The notes: a model not told the origin generated them from the sequence alone. Numbered from the stretch's first letter, positions 27,722 to 36,574 are shown. The stretch is DNA of 58,727 nucleotides from JAHJDR01 sp964609965 (GCA_964609965.1 CAZSTS010000013.1:1-58727); one strand, 5' to 3'. Translations and numbers: made by a program.

Positions 27722-28495
27722 ATGAATGCAACGGCCTGTACATTCCTTCCTCCAACGCCTGTTCCCTATACACCTGCGAGAGAATGTCATGCAGGTATCG
27801 AAATGTTTTTGCTGACTCCAGAACTGAACCATACCTTTAACAGATTAAGAAGAGGTGAATCACGCTTAGAAGCAAGTAGAGCAAATAAAGAGCGCTTATC
27901 TATTGATGCACGCCAGCTTTCTACATTAGCTCAAAGAATCTATGAGGAAAATAGAGGAAGTTCATCCCGTAGATTTGCACGTAGCCCCGAAACAGTCATT
28001 CTCACTTGTCGTACAACCGAATACTTGAGAGGAATTGCTGATTTTCCCATCGACATGACTGCTCAAAGACCAACATGCATTGAACAAGGCACTACCAATG
28101 ACGGTCTTTGTTATGCTATTCCTAGAAATAAATCGCATCGTTATGCATTGGCATCACGTATCATGGCAGAAATTCTTTTGGATTTAACCGATACTTCTAT
28201 TTCTGGCATAATAGATAGCGATCCAGTCATAAGACCCGTTCCTATTACAAGGCTGTTATCAAGATTATTTGGGAATAATACAGATTTTTTTACATTCGCT
28301 CGTGGTATTATGAAAGGCCTTGTAAAGCCTAAACCATCTTTTCATAAACTGATCACAGAATTATATGTTGAAAGATTTGGTGAAGCCCACCCTTACTCAG
28401 TCATGGAAACCCTAGGCCTGCTCCATGCTTTTTATGCAGATTCCCATAATTTATTTGATAGACATTATTCTTCAAGGGGTATTGACCTTGTTTAA
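27722..28495 (+). CDS. hypothetical protein under dyad-linked promoter
   Basis: A 257-residue protein of unknown family. There is no signal peptide; the N-terminus (MNATACTFLPPTPVPYTPA) is Thr/Pro-rich. The body is mainly alpha-helical and basic (LNHTFNRLRRGESRLEASRANKERL) with several cysteines (CTF, CHAG, ILTC, TCIEQG, GLCYAI). There is no strong Shine-Dalgarno before this ATG, so the start is less certain. Its promoter has the same dyad/CGATAA architecture as the genes at 40194, 41314 and 58523, which suggests a common regulon. Confidence 0.6.
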   Translation: MNATACTFLPPTPVPYTPARECHAGIEMFLLTPELNHTFNRLRRGESRLEASRANKERLSIDARQLSTLAQRIYEENRGSSSRRFARSPETVILTCRTTEYLRGIADFPIDMTAQRPTCIEQGTTNDGLCYAIPRNKSHRYALASRIMAEILLDLTDTSISGIIDSDPVIRPVPITRLLSRLFGNNTDFFTFARGIMKGLVKPKPSFHKLITELYVERFGEAHPYSVMETLGLLHAFYADSHNLFDRHYSSRGIDLV

Positions 28496-28543
28496 AATAT
28501 TTTCCCCATTGCCAAAACACTTATCGTCGTCTAATCTTTCCCC

Positions 28544-29014
28544 ATGCAAAAAACTGACACTCCTTATCTCATTGGCCTGATCTCAGATACACATGGTATA
28601 TTACATCCTGGAGTTTTTGACGTTTTTAGAAATGTTGATGCTATTATTCACGCAGGTGACATTGGGAACACGACTATTGTGGCGCAACTCAAGTCCATTG
28701 CCCCTCTTGTAGCTATAAGAGGAAATACAGACACTGATGAATGGGCAAAGGATCTCCCAGAAACCACTGTTTTTGAGAAACTAAATCACAAATTATATGT
28801 CATACACGATCTAGGTAAACTCGATTTTGATCTTAAAACCTCTGGATTCAAGGCCGTGATTTATGGGCACACTCACCAGGCAAAAAGAGAAGAAAAAGAC
28901 GGCGTGTTTTACATCAACTCTGGATCAGCTGCAGGCATTCGAAGTAATGTCTCTACTGTCGGTCTCCTCAAAGTGGCTGAAGAGAATATCGAAGTTCTGT
29001 TTGTGGAGATGTGA
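28544..29014 (+). CDS. YfcE/MJ0936-family metallophosphodiesterase
   Basis: A 156-residue calcineurin-like phosphoesterase with all metal-binding motifs in order: SDTHG (~11-15), HAGDIG (~35-40), RGNTDTD (~58-64), a histidine in VIHDLG (~86), YGHTHQAK (~106-113) and a final NSGSA (~123-127). The YfcE group hydrolyses phosphodiesters in vitro; the cellular substrate is unsettled. It ends before an imperfect palindrome. Confidence 0.92.
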   Translation: MQKTDTPYLIGLISDTHGILHPGVFDVFRNVDAIIHAGDIGNTTIVAQLKSIAPLVAIRGNTDTDEWAKDLPETTVFEKLNHKLYVIHDLGKLDFDLKTSGFKAVIYGHTHQAKREEKDGVFYINSGSAAGIRSNVSTVGLLKVAEENIEVLFVEM

Positions 29015-29280
29015 GGGATCGTCAAAGGGTTTCCGGTGAGGAAGCCCGTTTCGTCAATCGGTTACGGTTAGGTGTTGTTTTCAGACGTAATCCAAACCGC
29101 TAAACGATACGGGCCTCGTAACCCTAACCGTCTTACGAAATCGAATCATGATTATCGTTTTCTCCTTATTTTTCAACTATTTGCATATCAAACATAAACC
29201 ATCAATTAAAACACGCAACATTTCGTGGACCCCGACGACAAGATCAGTGTATTCAGAACCGGCATACAGGAGAAAATATC
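29015..29280. other. non-coding gap with imperfect palindrome
   Basis: AAGCCCGTTTCGT and GGTTACGGTTAGG (29042-29075) are roughly complementary to ACGATACGGGC and CGTAACCCTAACCG (29103-29132), giving a long imperfect stem. AGGAGA at 29269-29274 serves the next gene. Nothing else is recognised. Confidence 0.45.
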
Positions 29281-29583
29281 ATGTCATATATAGCTCGAGC
29301 ACAGATTCATTCGGCACTCCCTATGGACGCTGCATTTATGAATCAAATGTTGGCAGCTGGTGGCGTCCAATCAGACGGATTAACGGCTGCACAACAACGA
29401 TTACTCAGAAACTACCCCAGAAAATCCCTGCCAGGATTGGCTCATAGAGCTGGTGTAGCTGCCCTATCCCATGGCCATGAAAGAGCGCTCGGTCAAAGAG
29501 GTGCTAAATGGCTTCATCAAATTTCTGTTCAAGCCAGAAGAAACTTTGGTCCGCACTTGCTTACAAGAAGACTAGCAGGTTAA
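29281..29583 (+). CDS. hypothetical basic protein
   Basis: A 100-residue, strongly basic (Arg/His-rich) protein with good start evidence (AGGAGA 7 nt upstream). Predicted helical segments are AAFMNQMLAAGG, LTAAQQRLLRNYP and LAHRAGVAALSHGHERALG. No signal peptide, membrane segment or family is recognised. It is followed 12 nt later by the YgbA-like gene, so it may be the first gene of that unit. Confidence 0.55.
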   Translation: MSYIARAQIHSALPMDAAFMNQMLAAGGVQSDGLTAAQQRLLRNYPRKSLPGLAHRAGVAALSHGHERALGQRGAKWLHQISVQARRNFGPHLLTRRLAG

Positions 29584-29595
29584 TAAGCGTTCATC

Positions 29596-29916
29596 ATGAA
29601 AAGAGAACGCAAAACAATCGAGTGCATGATTGCCATTTATTGCAAGCATCACCACAAACATGAACAAAGAATTTGCCCTGAATGCCAAGAGCTTCTTTCG
29701 TATGCGAACTACAGACTCGACAAATGCCCTCTTAAAGAAAATAAACCTTCTTGCGCAAAATGCCCTATTCATTGTTACGACAAAGAAAAACGAGAAAAGG
29801 TTAAAACCATCATGCGCTATGCCGGGCCGCGCATGATGACCAGACACCCTATCCTTGCTTTACTTCATTTATTTGATGGATTAAAAAAAACAAAGGAGAA
29901 ATCCAATGATCGTTAA
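29596..29916 (+). CDS. ygbA: YgbA / nitrous-oxide-stimulated promoter family protein
   Basis: A 106-residue protein with the cysteine-rich layout of PF11756: KRERKTIECMIAIYCKHHHKH, CPECQELLSYA, RLDKCP, CAKCPIHCY, IMRYAGPRMMTRHPILALLHLFDG. Family members in enterobacteria are induced by nitrosative stress, but their biochemical role is not settled. Its stop overlaps the ZIP transporter start by 11 nt, so the two are coupled. A link between metal uptake and nitrosative stress is possible but is inference. Confidence 0.88.
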   Translation: MKRERKTIECMIAIYCKHHHKHEQRICPECQELLSYANYRLDKCPLKENKPSCAKCPIHCYDKEKREKVKTIMRYAGPRMMTRHPILALLHLFDGLKKTKEKSNDR

Positions 29917-30724
29917 TTGGTTTTTAAACTTAAGCCCTATTTACCAAGCACTCGTAGCCACAATTTTCACCTGGTTCCTCACAGCACTTGGTGCCGGACT
30001 TGTCTTCTTTTTCAAAACCATTAACCGAAAAGTCCTCGACGGTATGCTGGGATTCGCAGCAGGTGTGATGATTGCAGCGAGCTTTTGGTCACTCTTAGCA
30101 CCAGCAATCGAAATGGCAGAGGCGGAATCAACTTTACCTTCTTGGGTCCCAGCCACTGTAGGATTTTTACTCGGCGGTGTTTTTCTCTGGGGAATCGATA
30201 AAGTCTTGCCTCATCTTCACTTAGGATTTCCACGCAAAGAAGCCGAAGGCATAAAAACAAGTTGGCACAGAAGTATTCTTCTTGTCCTTGCGATAACCCT
30301 ACACAATATTCCAGAGGGTCTAGCCATTGGCGTGGCCTTTGGTGCGCTTGCCTACGACCTTCCTTCGGCAACACTTGCTGGAGCTGTGGCTCTAGCCATT
30401 GGTATAGGGATTCAAAATTTTCCTGAAGGCACGGCTGTTTCTGTTCCCTTAAGACGTGAGGGTTTTTCGAGACTCAAAAGTTTTTGGTACGGCCAAATGT
30501 CAGGCATTGTTGAACCCATTGCTGGTGTGATTGGGGCAGTGGCCGTGATTCTCATGCGCCCTATTCTTCCCTATGCTTTAGCTTTTGCTGCAGGCGCCAT
30601 GATTTATGTTGTGGTCGAAGAACTCATTCCCGAATCTCAGCTTCAAAAAAATACCGACACAGCTACTGTTGGAGCCATGCTAGGTTTTGCTGTAATGATG
30701 ACATTGGATGTAGCTTTGGGGTGA
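29906..30724 (+). CDS. ZIP-family metal transporter (GufA/ZupT-like)
   Basis: A 272-residue protein with eight predicted helices. The metal-binding helices carry HNIPEG (~132-137) and NFPEG (~171-175), and EELIPES is present near the end. A histidine-containing loop (LPHLHLGFPRKEAEG) lies between helices 3 and 4. Typical role: import of Zn2+ or other divalent cations through the inner membrane. It overlaps ygbA. Confidence 0.92.
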   Translation: MIVNWFLNLSPIYQALVATIFTWFLTALGAGLVFFFKTINRKVLDGMLGFAAGVMIAASFWSLLAPAIEMAEAESTLPSWVPATVGFLLGGVFLWGIDKVLPHLHLGFPRKEAEGIKTSWHRSILLVLAITLHNIPEGLAIGVAFGALAYDLPSATLAGAVALAIGIGIQNFPEGTAVSVPLRREGFSRLKSFWYGQMSGIVEPIAGVIGAVAVILMRPILPYALAFAAGAMIYVVVEELIPESQLQKNTDTATVGAMLGFAVMMTLDVALG

Positions 30725-30822
30725 TTGGAAACGATAGGCGATAGACGATAGTCAATAGTTTTCCTTTGAGCCCTAAGCCCTAAGCCTTGAGCCCCGAGGA
30801 ACGAGGAACGAGGAACGAGGAA
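30725..30822. repeat. permuted-word intergenic repeats that supply a Shine-Dalgarno
   Basis: Successive word families occur: ACGATAGGCGATAGACGATAG, AGCCCTAAGCCCTAAGCCTTGA and three copies of GAGGAACGAGGAACGAGG. The last copy lies 7 nt before ATG 30830 and probably acts as its ribosome binding site. Confidence 0.65.
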
Positions 30823-30829
30823 AAAATAT

Positions 30830-31285
30830 ATGTCTGAAATAACATATCAAGATCAATTAAATCTAAAACCCAAAACCTGGATGCAAAGAAATTGGAAATG
30901 GTTTGTACCTGCAACCTGTCTTGGCAGTCTTATTGTCTTTGCTGCTTTTTTCATGTCCATCCTTCTCTTTGTCTTTGGCATCATTAAATCAGCAGACGTC
31001 TACAAAACTGCTTTTGAATCAGCCAAAAACAATCCAACTGTAATTGAAACACTGGGCTCTCCAGTTGAAGATAGTTGGTATGTATCAGGCTCTGTTAGAA
31101 CCACGGGTTCTTCAGGTCATGCCAACATCACCATCCCTATCCATGGCCCAAATGGCAAAGCCAAAATCTATGCCATAGCCCAAAAATCAGAAGGCAAATG
31201 GTTTTATACCAAACTTGTGGTTGTTGTTGAGGGGACGGAGGTTAGGATTAATCTGTTAACAGATTCGATAGGCGATAAACGATAA
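30830..31285 (+). CDS. Coa1-like membrane protein
   Basis: A 151-residue protein with one N-terminal hydrophobic helix (~24-50, FVPATCLGSLIVFAAFFMSILLFVFG) and a soluble C-terminal domain containing YKTAFESAKNNPTVIETLGSPVE and ISG-type strands. This matches the cytochrome oxidase complex assembly protein 1 (PF08695) pattern. The last residues and the stop codon are encoded by the GATAGGCGATAAACGATAA repeat cluster, so the C-terminus is repeat-derived. Bacterial Coa1-like proteins have no established role. Confidence 0.75.
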   Translation: MSEITYQDQLNLKPKTWMQRNWKWFVPATCLGSLIVFAAFFMSILLFVFGIIKSADVYKTAFESAKNNPTVIETLGSPVEDSWYVSGSVRTTGSSGHANITIPIHGPNGKAKIYAIAQKSEGKWFYTKLVVVVEGTEVRINLLTDSIGDKR

Positions 31286-31330
31286 TCGATAGTTTTCCTT
31301 TGAGCCTTATGCCCTAAGCCTTACGCCTTT
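31258..31330. repeat. permuted-word repeats at gene end
   Basis: GATAGGCGATAAACGATAATCG words are followed by CCTTATGCCCTAAGCCTTACGCC words. Similar to clusters at 21285-21370 and 30725-30822. They contain the stop codon of the Coa1-like gene. Confidence 0.6.
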
Positions 31331-31334
31331 TAAA

Positions 31335-32630
31335 TCAATACTGCCCTGCTACTGTACCTAAATCAAAACGCACATAATCAATTTGAAAATCAGCTGAAGC
31401 AGCGAAAGCTGGATCTGTATCGCTTTCCCAAGCTGCACGACAGTCAGGACCATAACAATCCAATTCATCAGCATCCACAAATCCCATATAAAATAGCGTC
31501 TCTGTTTCTAGACCAGCAACAGTTACAGCTCCCACAGTGGTATAATTCTCTGTGCTACCACCTTTTACAGAAAAAGTGACAGTACCTGAACCATCTTCTT
31601 TTTGAATACGTATATAAAGAGGATCATCGGCAGATGGAGTAAAGGCACAAAGTGTTTCACTTACGGTAAAGGCTTCAACATTATCTGTTGCTATACAATA
31701 CTTGGTATCAGATTGCTTACCCATGGCCATAATAGCCCCTGATACAGAATCTGTTGTGGAAATACCAACAATGAAATTATCAAGCATATTACTTGTTCCA
31801 TAGGGATGGGTTGCGCTATAAGGCACACCATCAATTTCATCCATCACTACGGTATCGCAAACACCAGTGACTTCATTAAGATCATCATTCCAACATTCCC
31901 CTGTATCATCGACTATATCCGCCTGGACAGCTATGACAACTGCCACCTCAATATCAATTGCGCCAGTTACTGTCCCTGCTGTTTGCATAATTGTAGCATT
32001 TTCTTCCATATCAATTATCGCATTCCCAACAGATAAAAGACCATCATTGGTCGTATCAGCATCAAGGGTACCAAAATATGTGTCATACAATAGTGTCCAA
32101 CAAGTATCTAGTGTTGTTGGGTCATTAAAATGGTCTGTAGCAGAACACGCAGCGGTAAAATTTAATGTCAGAGCGTCCAACTCTGCCCCACTATCTGCTT
32201 CAATATCTGATAAGCTCATCACACAAGTATGACCAATGGTGATGAGTTCAACAGGATCAATGGTGAACACCTTGTAATCAGTAGTTGTTACACTTACAGT
32301 CATTGCAGTTTCATTACAGGTGAGGGAAAGGCCCGACAAGGTAACGCTCGTAGTAGCCAGTGATACTGATGTATCAGCTGCCGTAGCTGTTATGGCTTCG
32401 TCAAAGGTTAGAACAATCGTATTTTCGATTCCAAATACATTATCAGCAGCAGCTGCAGTAAATGATAATGTTGTGCCATTACTGGTAACTGTTGGTGTGG
32501 TAACTTCTGTGGTGCTTGATGATCCTGTACTACAACCACTTATCCCTATTGTTGTAAAAGCCACGCCAAGTGAAAATACTAGAGAACAAACAATGAGAAT
32601 TAGTATACGAATATTTTTTTCAAAACCCAT
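31335..32630 (-). CDS. secreted lipoprotein with Ig-like and lectin-like domains
   Basis: 431 residues. The lipoprotein signal ends in a good lipobox IGISGC (Cys ~33), followed by a Ser/Thr linker. An Ig-like Big_5-type domain (residues ~60-160; IVLTFDEAITATAADTSVSL) precedes a concanavalin-like region beginning ATDHFNDPTTLDTCWTLLYD with IRIQKEDGSGTVTFSVKGG. The architecture is like the lipoprotein at 1493-2506. AAGGGGGAG precedes the ATG. Probably outer-membrane-anchored; ligand unknown. Confidence 0.75.
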   Translation of the reverse strand: MGFEKNIRILILIVCSLVFSLGVAFTTIGISGCSTGSSSTTEVTTPTVTSNGTTLSFTAAAADNVFGIENTIVLTFDEAITATAADTSVSLATTSVTLSGLSLTCNETAMTVSVTTTDYKVFTIDPVELITIGHTCVMSLSDIEADSGAELDALTLNFTAACSATDHFNDPTTLDTCWTLLYDTYFGTLDADTTNDGLLSVGNAIIDMEENATIMQTAGTVTGAIDIEVAVVIAVQADIVDDTGECWNDDLNEVTGVCDTVVMDEIDGVPYSATHPYGTSNMLDNFIVGISTTDSVSGAIMAMGKQSDTKYCIATDNVEAFTVSETLCAFTPSADDPLYIRIQKEDGSGTVTFSVKGGSTENYTTVGAVTVAGLETETLFYMGFVDADELDCYGPDCRAAWESDTDPAFAASADFQIDYVRFDLGTVAGQY

Positions 32631-32791
32631 GACTCCCCCTTATAATATTATTAGATGATATGCCCATTTTTTAACCCACCATGATAGATAGACTAATTAT
32701 AGTACATTCCCTGATATATGGGAATTGAAAAGTTAAAAAGTCTTTATTTTTTAGGGGAATCCTTCGACTCATTACATTCGCTCAGGACAGG

Positions 32792-33388
32792 CTACGAACT
32801 ACGAACTTCAGCCATTCTCGCTACATACTTACCCAGCACGTCAAACTCGAGATTAACTAAAGTGCCGATCTTATATTCAGGCATAGTTGTTTCTTTTAAG
32901 GTGTGAGGGATGATGTAGAGATCAAATGTCGTGTTTTTGAGATTACAGACGGTGAGTGAAATACCGTCGACGGTGACAGAGCCCTTTTCGATGAGGAGGT
33001 GGGCGAATTTTTTTGGATAGGAGACTGTGTATTCAACAGAACCAGGATTCTTTTTTATGGACTTGATTTTACCCACGCCATCAACGTGACCGAGAACAAA
33101 GTGACCACCGAGAGCATCTTTGGCCTTCATGGCTTGTTCTAGATTAACTTTTCTCCCAGGACCATGATCTAGAAAAGCTGTTTTGCGAACAGTCTCGTCA
33201 GAAATATCAAATTCAATGGAACCATTTTTTTGACCCACAACTGTAAGGCAGCAACCATTGATCGCAATGCTCTGCCCTAGTTTGACACCAACATACTTTC
33301 GCTTGGGTTTAACACCCATCCTACCACCGTTCTTAGCTGGCTTCCATTTTGTGATCTTACCTGTGTTTGTAACGATTCCTGTAAACAT
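32792..33388 (-). CDS. ribE: riboflavin synthase alpha chain
   Basis: 198 residues with the duplicated lumazine-binding barrels: MFTGIVTNTGKI, SIAINGCCLTVV, FDISDETVRKT in half one; NLEQAMKAKDALGGHFVLGHVDG and GSVTVDGISLTVC in half two. It dismutates two 6,7-dimethyl-8-ribityllumazine molecules to riboflavin. I start at 33388 (AAGGAG 7 nt upstream) rather than the 7-codon longer frame. The final residues (EVRSS) and the stop are supplied by a TACGAACTACGAAC repeat. It is separated from ribD by a 2.1-kb cargo segment. No FMN riboswitch is visible upstream. Confidence 0.95.
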   Translation of the reverse strand: MFTGIVTNTGKITKWKPAKNGGRMGVKPKRKYVGVKLGQSIAINGCCLTVVGQKNGSIEFDISDETVRKTAFLDHGPGRKVNLEQAMKAKDALGGHFVLGHVDGVGKIKSIKKNPGSVEYTVSYPKKFAHLLIEKGSVTVDGISLTVCNLKNTTFDLYIIPHTLKETTMPEYKIGTLVNLEFDVLGKYVARMAEVRSS

Positions 33389-33423
33389 GAAATCTCCTTC
33401 AAGATTCATTTATAATATTTTGT

Positions 33424-33526
33424 CGCCCCTCATCCGCCCTTCGGGCACCTTCTCCCCAACAGGGAGAAGGAATTTTCCCCTCGCCCCTCTGGGGAGAGGG
33501 TGGGCGCTAGCCCGGGAGAGGGGCAG
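33424..33526. repeat. multi-hairpin intergenic repeat
   Basis: Consecutive palindromes CCGCCCTTCGGGC, CTTCTCCCCAACAGGGAGAAG and CCCCTCTGGGGAGAGG, then GGGCGCTAGCCCGG. This kind of C/G-rich module of nested hairpins is seen as an interspersed repeat in many Gram-negative genomes. It separates the ribE start from the small membrane protein. Confidence 0.6.
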
Positions 33527-33623
33527 CATAAAAAGCAAACAACTGTAATAATATTGCTCAATCATCTGTGTTTTGCTACTGCGATATCAGGCATAAGAGG
33601 TCAATTTTTTTATAGGGTGTACT

Positions 33624-33872
33624 ATGGAATCAGGCTTGTTAGGACAATATATTCAAGGTGGTGTGACAGTTCTTTTCGGACTTATTGGAGTTTTTTTGCC
33701 TCGAAAATGGAACCCTTTTCGATTTAAAAAAGATGGAATTGGAGAAGTGCTATCAGGCTTCATCCCCGAAAAAATACTCGATAGAATTCCTAAAATAATA
33801 GGTTTTCTCTTAATATTTGTTGGGTTATTTATTCTTTGTCTCACACCAGTTTTAGGAAAAATGCCATGGTGA
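33624..33872 (+). CDS. small membrane protein
   Basis: 82 residues with two hydrophobic helices (~8-26 and ~57-78) flanking a basic amphipathic loop (PRKWNPFRFKKDG). No family recognised. Its stop overlaps the acetyltransferase start by 7 nt, which supports real translation and coupling. Confidence 0.55.
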   Translation: MESGLLGQYIQGGVTVLFGLIGVFLPRKWNPFRFKKDGIGEVLSGFIPEKILDRIPKIIGFLLIFVGLFILCLTPVLGKMPW

Positions 33873-34345
33873 ATATGAAAATAAGAAATTTAAAAACAAC
33901 AGACGTAGATAAACTCCGCCAACTTGTGGATCGCTGCAAGCCTTTGCGTCTCCACCCTCCCTACACATATTGGATGCTTGGTCAGTATTTTGGTGATACT
34001 TGTTTTATTGGTGAAGAGAATGGAAGGTATGTTGGATATGTCACGGGCATGCATAGCAGCTTGAACCCTGAGGTGATGTTTCTCTGGCAGGTTGGAATTG
34101 ATCCTGACTATCGTGGACGGAAATACTTTAAAATATTTATCGATAAATTGATTGAGATGGCGAGAAGCAAATCGTGCAAATTTCTGCAATTTAGCATCTC
34201 TCCAGATAAAAAAACCAGCTTTGCCGCATTCACATCTGTGGCAAAACAGCTTGAGCTTCCAATGGAAGAAATTGCGATTTGCGAATATCACGATACGATT
34301 TGGAATGAAGATGAACACGAACCTGTTTATCAATATACGTTGTGA
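33866..34345 (+). CDS. GNAT-family N-acetyltransferase (EctA-like)
   Basis: About 159 residues. The GNAT core is visible: RNLKTTDVDKLRQLVDRC, GRYVGYVTGM (beta 2-3), the acetyl-CoA-binding region WQVGIDPDYRGRKYFKIFIDKLIE (beta 4/alpha 3) and LQFSISPDKKTSFAAF. The PYTYWMLGQYFGDTCFIGEENG stretch and length resemble L-2,4-diaminobutyrate acetyltransferase (EctA), but no ectoine genes are nearby, so the substrate is open. I chose ATG 33866 (AGGA upstream, 7-nt overlap with the preceding gene); a start at 33875 is possible. Confidence 0.8.
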   Translation: MVNMKIRNLKTTDVDKLRQLVDRCKPLRLHPPYTYWMLGQYFGDTCFIGEENGRYVGYVTGMHSSLNPEVMFLWQVGIDPDYRGRKYFKIFIDKLIEMARSKSCKFLQFSISPDKKTSFAAFTSVAKQLELPMEEIAICEYHDTIWNEDEHEPVYQYTL

Positions 34346-34386
34346 TTTAAAATCCATAAAACTACTTTGCCACCAGGCATAATAAA

Positions 34387-34806
34387 ATGAACACTAAACT
34401 CAAACTCACCGCACCAACCCTCATTCTCATCATTTTTGGTTTGCTTGATGCTATCTCATTTTTTCGAGCTATTCCATTCCTCTACAAATTGATTTACAGC
34501 CTATTCACCATTGATTTTCATACCTGGAAATTCGTGGCATTATTCAACGTCTTGTACATTATTCTTGCTTTATCCTTCGCCTTCTCAGCCTATGGCTTTA
34601 TCAGACAAAGGCGATGGGCCTTTATTCTGTACTACAGCCAAATCCCCTTTCGCATCCTCTACTTCTCTCTGTCTCTAGGGTTCATCACATTGATCAACAT
34701 ACCTTTTCAATCAAAAACCCTGAATTTAACACTCCTTGGAATTGTAGTATTGGCCGAAATTGCCAGACTAGTACTCACAATAGTTATTCATCGGAGAAAG
34801 AGATAG
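34387..34806 (+). CDS. four-helix membrane protein
   Basis: 139 residues with four hydrophobic segments (~10-28, ~47-70, ~79-105, ~113-133) and a basic tail IHRRKR. Family not recognised. Unknown function; codon use and position fit a real gene on the plus strand after the acetyltransferase. Confidence 0.6.
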   Translation: MNTKLKLTAPTLILIIFGLLDAISFFRAIPFLYKLIYSLFTIDFHTWKFVALFNVLYIILALSFAFSAYGFIRQRRWAFILYYSQIPFRILYFSLSLGFITLINIPFQSKTLNLTLLGIVVLAEIARLVLTIVIHRRKR

Positions 34807-34898
34807 ATCCATCAAACCATATTTGCCGCCAGGCAAAACAAGCCCGCTTCTTGTTTGAAGACGATTAAAAAATGGTGCGATCGATAAATAGTTGCCGC

Positions 34899-34937
34899 CA
34901 TTTTTGTCCGCCAGCAAAGCTGGCCTTCAAAAATGGA
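34899..34937. other. strong 39-nt hairpin in a non-coding gap
   Basis: CCATTTTTG-TCC-GCCAGC-AAA-GCTGGC-CTT-CAAAAATGG forms a near-perfect stem-loop. It is symmetric, so it could act on either strand, but it has no trailing T-run. The 34807-35072 gap contains nothing else I recognise as coding. Confidence 0.5.
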
Positions 34938-35072
34938 GCTCATTTGAATGATGTCCTCCATTTTTTTCCGTCTGAAAACAAGGAGCAAAAAAAGAGCCTC
35001 CCCTAACAGCAATAAGCAAAAGAAACACATAATCCTTGATCAAATTTAAAGATCCACTAATGATTAAAACTT

Positions 35073-35465
35073 ATGAATGAAAACGGTTTCGAATTCCCTT
35101 ATATCACCCTAACAATTTTTCTGGCCATAACAACCTACGCCCTACTCTCAGTATATTCCACAGTCCACTGGCCAATCTTAAGAAATGCCCATAACATCAA
35201 TGTTATTGTAATGAAGACAAAAATTGACAATGAGGTTTCAAAAAAAGATGTTTTATCAAAAGAGTTGAACGAAATAGAAACAGCTTCTCAAAAAATAATA
35301 GCAGCTGGCCACAAAGCCATGAGCATCACCTCTCTCTATCATTTTACCGGATTATCTGCTCTTATTTTAAGTATTGTAGCCTTGTTTCGAAAAAAAGGCT
35401 GGAAGAGATATGTGGCACTCCCCTTTGGTTTTTTAGCGGGACTTCAAGGGATAATTGTAATGTAA
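35073..35465 (+). CDS. small membrane protein with coiled-coil
   Basis: 130 residues: N-terminal helix (~9-28), a charged helical stretch (KIDNEVSKKDVLSKELNEIETASQKIIAAGHK, likely coiled coil), and two C-terminal hydrophobic helices around RKKGWKRY. No family is recognised and no Shine-Dalgarno is visible. Confidence 0.5.
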   Translation: MNENGFEFPYITLTIFLAITTYALLSVYSTVHWPILRNAHNINVIVMKTKIDNEVSKKDVLSKELNEIETASQKIIAAGHKAMSITSLYHFTGLSALILSIVALFRKKGWKRYVALPFGFLAGLQGIIVM

Positions 35466-35476
35466 ATAAAATGTTT

Positions 35477-35520
35477 TTTCCCAAGGCCCCATGGTCCTAT
35501 GGTCCCAAGGTCCTAGCATA
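35477..35520. repeat. permuted-word repeats (CCCATGGTCC type)
   Basis: CCCAAGGCCCCATGGTCCTATGG-like words (each 8-10 nt) occur, the same family as at 39170-39208, 54848-54927 and 55165-55238. They overlap the 3' end of ribD. Confidence 0.6.
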
Positions 35521-36574
35521 CAAACATCTCATCTTCACCCAAAGACTCAACCTTTTTGACCTTAAACTTCTTCTCATTACCAGGCTTCATCCACCCGACC
35601 CCTTTAGAACCAATAACCTTTGGCGCCACAATGATCCGCCATTCGTCGACTAATTTTGTCTTAAGCAATGATTGGAAGATCCTCGCTCCACCTTCAACAA
35701 GAATAGAATGAATCCCGAGTTTGAACAGCTCCTTCATAACTCGAGTGAGATTAAGTTCATCACCCTTGACTGGAATATTTGAAATAACTTGAATACCTTT
35801 TTTGCGAAGCTTTTTAACTTTTGGATCTGAATCTTTTAACGCAGAAACTAAAATCACCTCGCCACCATGAACCTTGAAAAGGAGTCGATCTGATTTGATA
35901 TTAAGAAAAGGATCGAGGACCACGCGTCTGGGTTGCGGCTTTTTGCCATTACGAACATTGAGTTGAGGATTATCGATCTTAACTGTGCCATCGCCCACAA
36001 GAACAGCATCGACCTGTGATCTTAATTTTTGAACATACTGTTTGGATTTGTTTCCTGTCATCCAGCCTTGTTTTCCCTTGGCAGTTGATATCATGCCATC
36101 AAGACTCTGCCCTACTTTGCAAATCACAAAGGGCTTCTTATTTTTCAAAGCGCTGATGAAATATCGATTGAGTTCCTGGGCTTCTTTGCCACAAGTGCCC
36201 ACCAGCACAGAGATCTTTGCAGCCTTTAGTTTTCTAACAGATTTTCCATTTGTGAGAGGATTAGGATCCTTCATAGCCATCACGACTTTTCCAATGCCTG
36301 CCTTGATCACAGCATCCACACAAGGAGGTGTTTTACCAAAGTGATGACAAGGTTCAAGCGTGACATACATTGTGGCTGCCTTTGCTTTTTTGCCTGCTTG
36401 CCTTAAAGCATTAACCTCTGCATGATGAGAACCACATTTTTTATGATAACCTTGGCCAACAATTTTATTCCCCTTCACAATCACACAACCAACAAGGGGA
36501 TTAGGTGAAACACGGCCAGCACCTTTTTTGGCAAGATCAAGAGCAAGAGACATGTATTTAATATTTTGGGTCAT
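35513..36574 (-). CDS. ribD: bifunctional riboflavin biosynthesis deaminase/reductase
   Basis: 353 residues. The N-terminal deaminase domain has the zinc motif HAEVNAL (~51-57) with PCHHFGKTPPC (~76-86). The C-terminal reductase domain has KVGQSLDGMIST, GDGTVKIDNPQLNVR and LVEGGARIFQSLL. It converts diamino-hydroxy-phosphoribosylamino-pyrimidine to the ribitylamino product in riboflavin synthesis. Its ATG overlaps the nrdR stop by 4 nt. Confidence 0.96.
   Translation of the reverse strand: MTQNIKYMSLALDLAKKGAGRVSPNPLVGCVIVKGNKIVGQGYHKKCGSHHAEVNALRQAGKKAKAATMYVTLEPCHHFGKTPPCVDAVIKAGIGKVVMAMKDPNPLTNGKSVRKLKAAKISVLVGTCGKEAQELNRYFISALKNKKPFVICKVGQSLDGMISTAKGKQGWMTGNKSKQYVQKLRSQVDAVLVGDGTVKIDNPQLNVRNGKKPQPRRVVLDPFLNIKSDRLLFKVHGGEVILVSALKDSDPKVKKLRKKGIQVISNIPVKGDELNLTRVMKELFKLGIHSILVEGGARIFQSLLKTKLVDEWRIIVAPKVIGSKGVGWMKPGNEKKFKVKKVESLGEDEMFVC

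Noticed and set aside
32640..32700. sigma-54-type site upstream of the lipoprotein at 31335
   Set aside because: GG and GC are 11 nt apart rather than 10, and the flanking bases do not fit.
33389..33623. FMN riboswitch upstream of ribE
   Set aside because: The conserved six-helix core is absent; the structure seen is an interspersed multi-hairpin repeat.
34879..34890. CGATAA at 34880 as a further dyad-linked promoter
   Set aside because: No A-rich box at N15 and no GTGTCC-type dyad at 38-39 nt.
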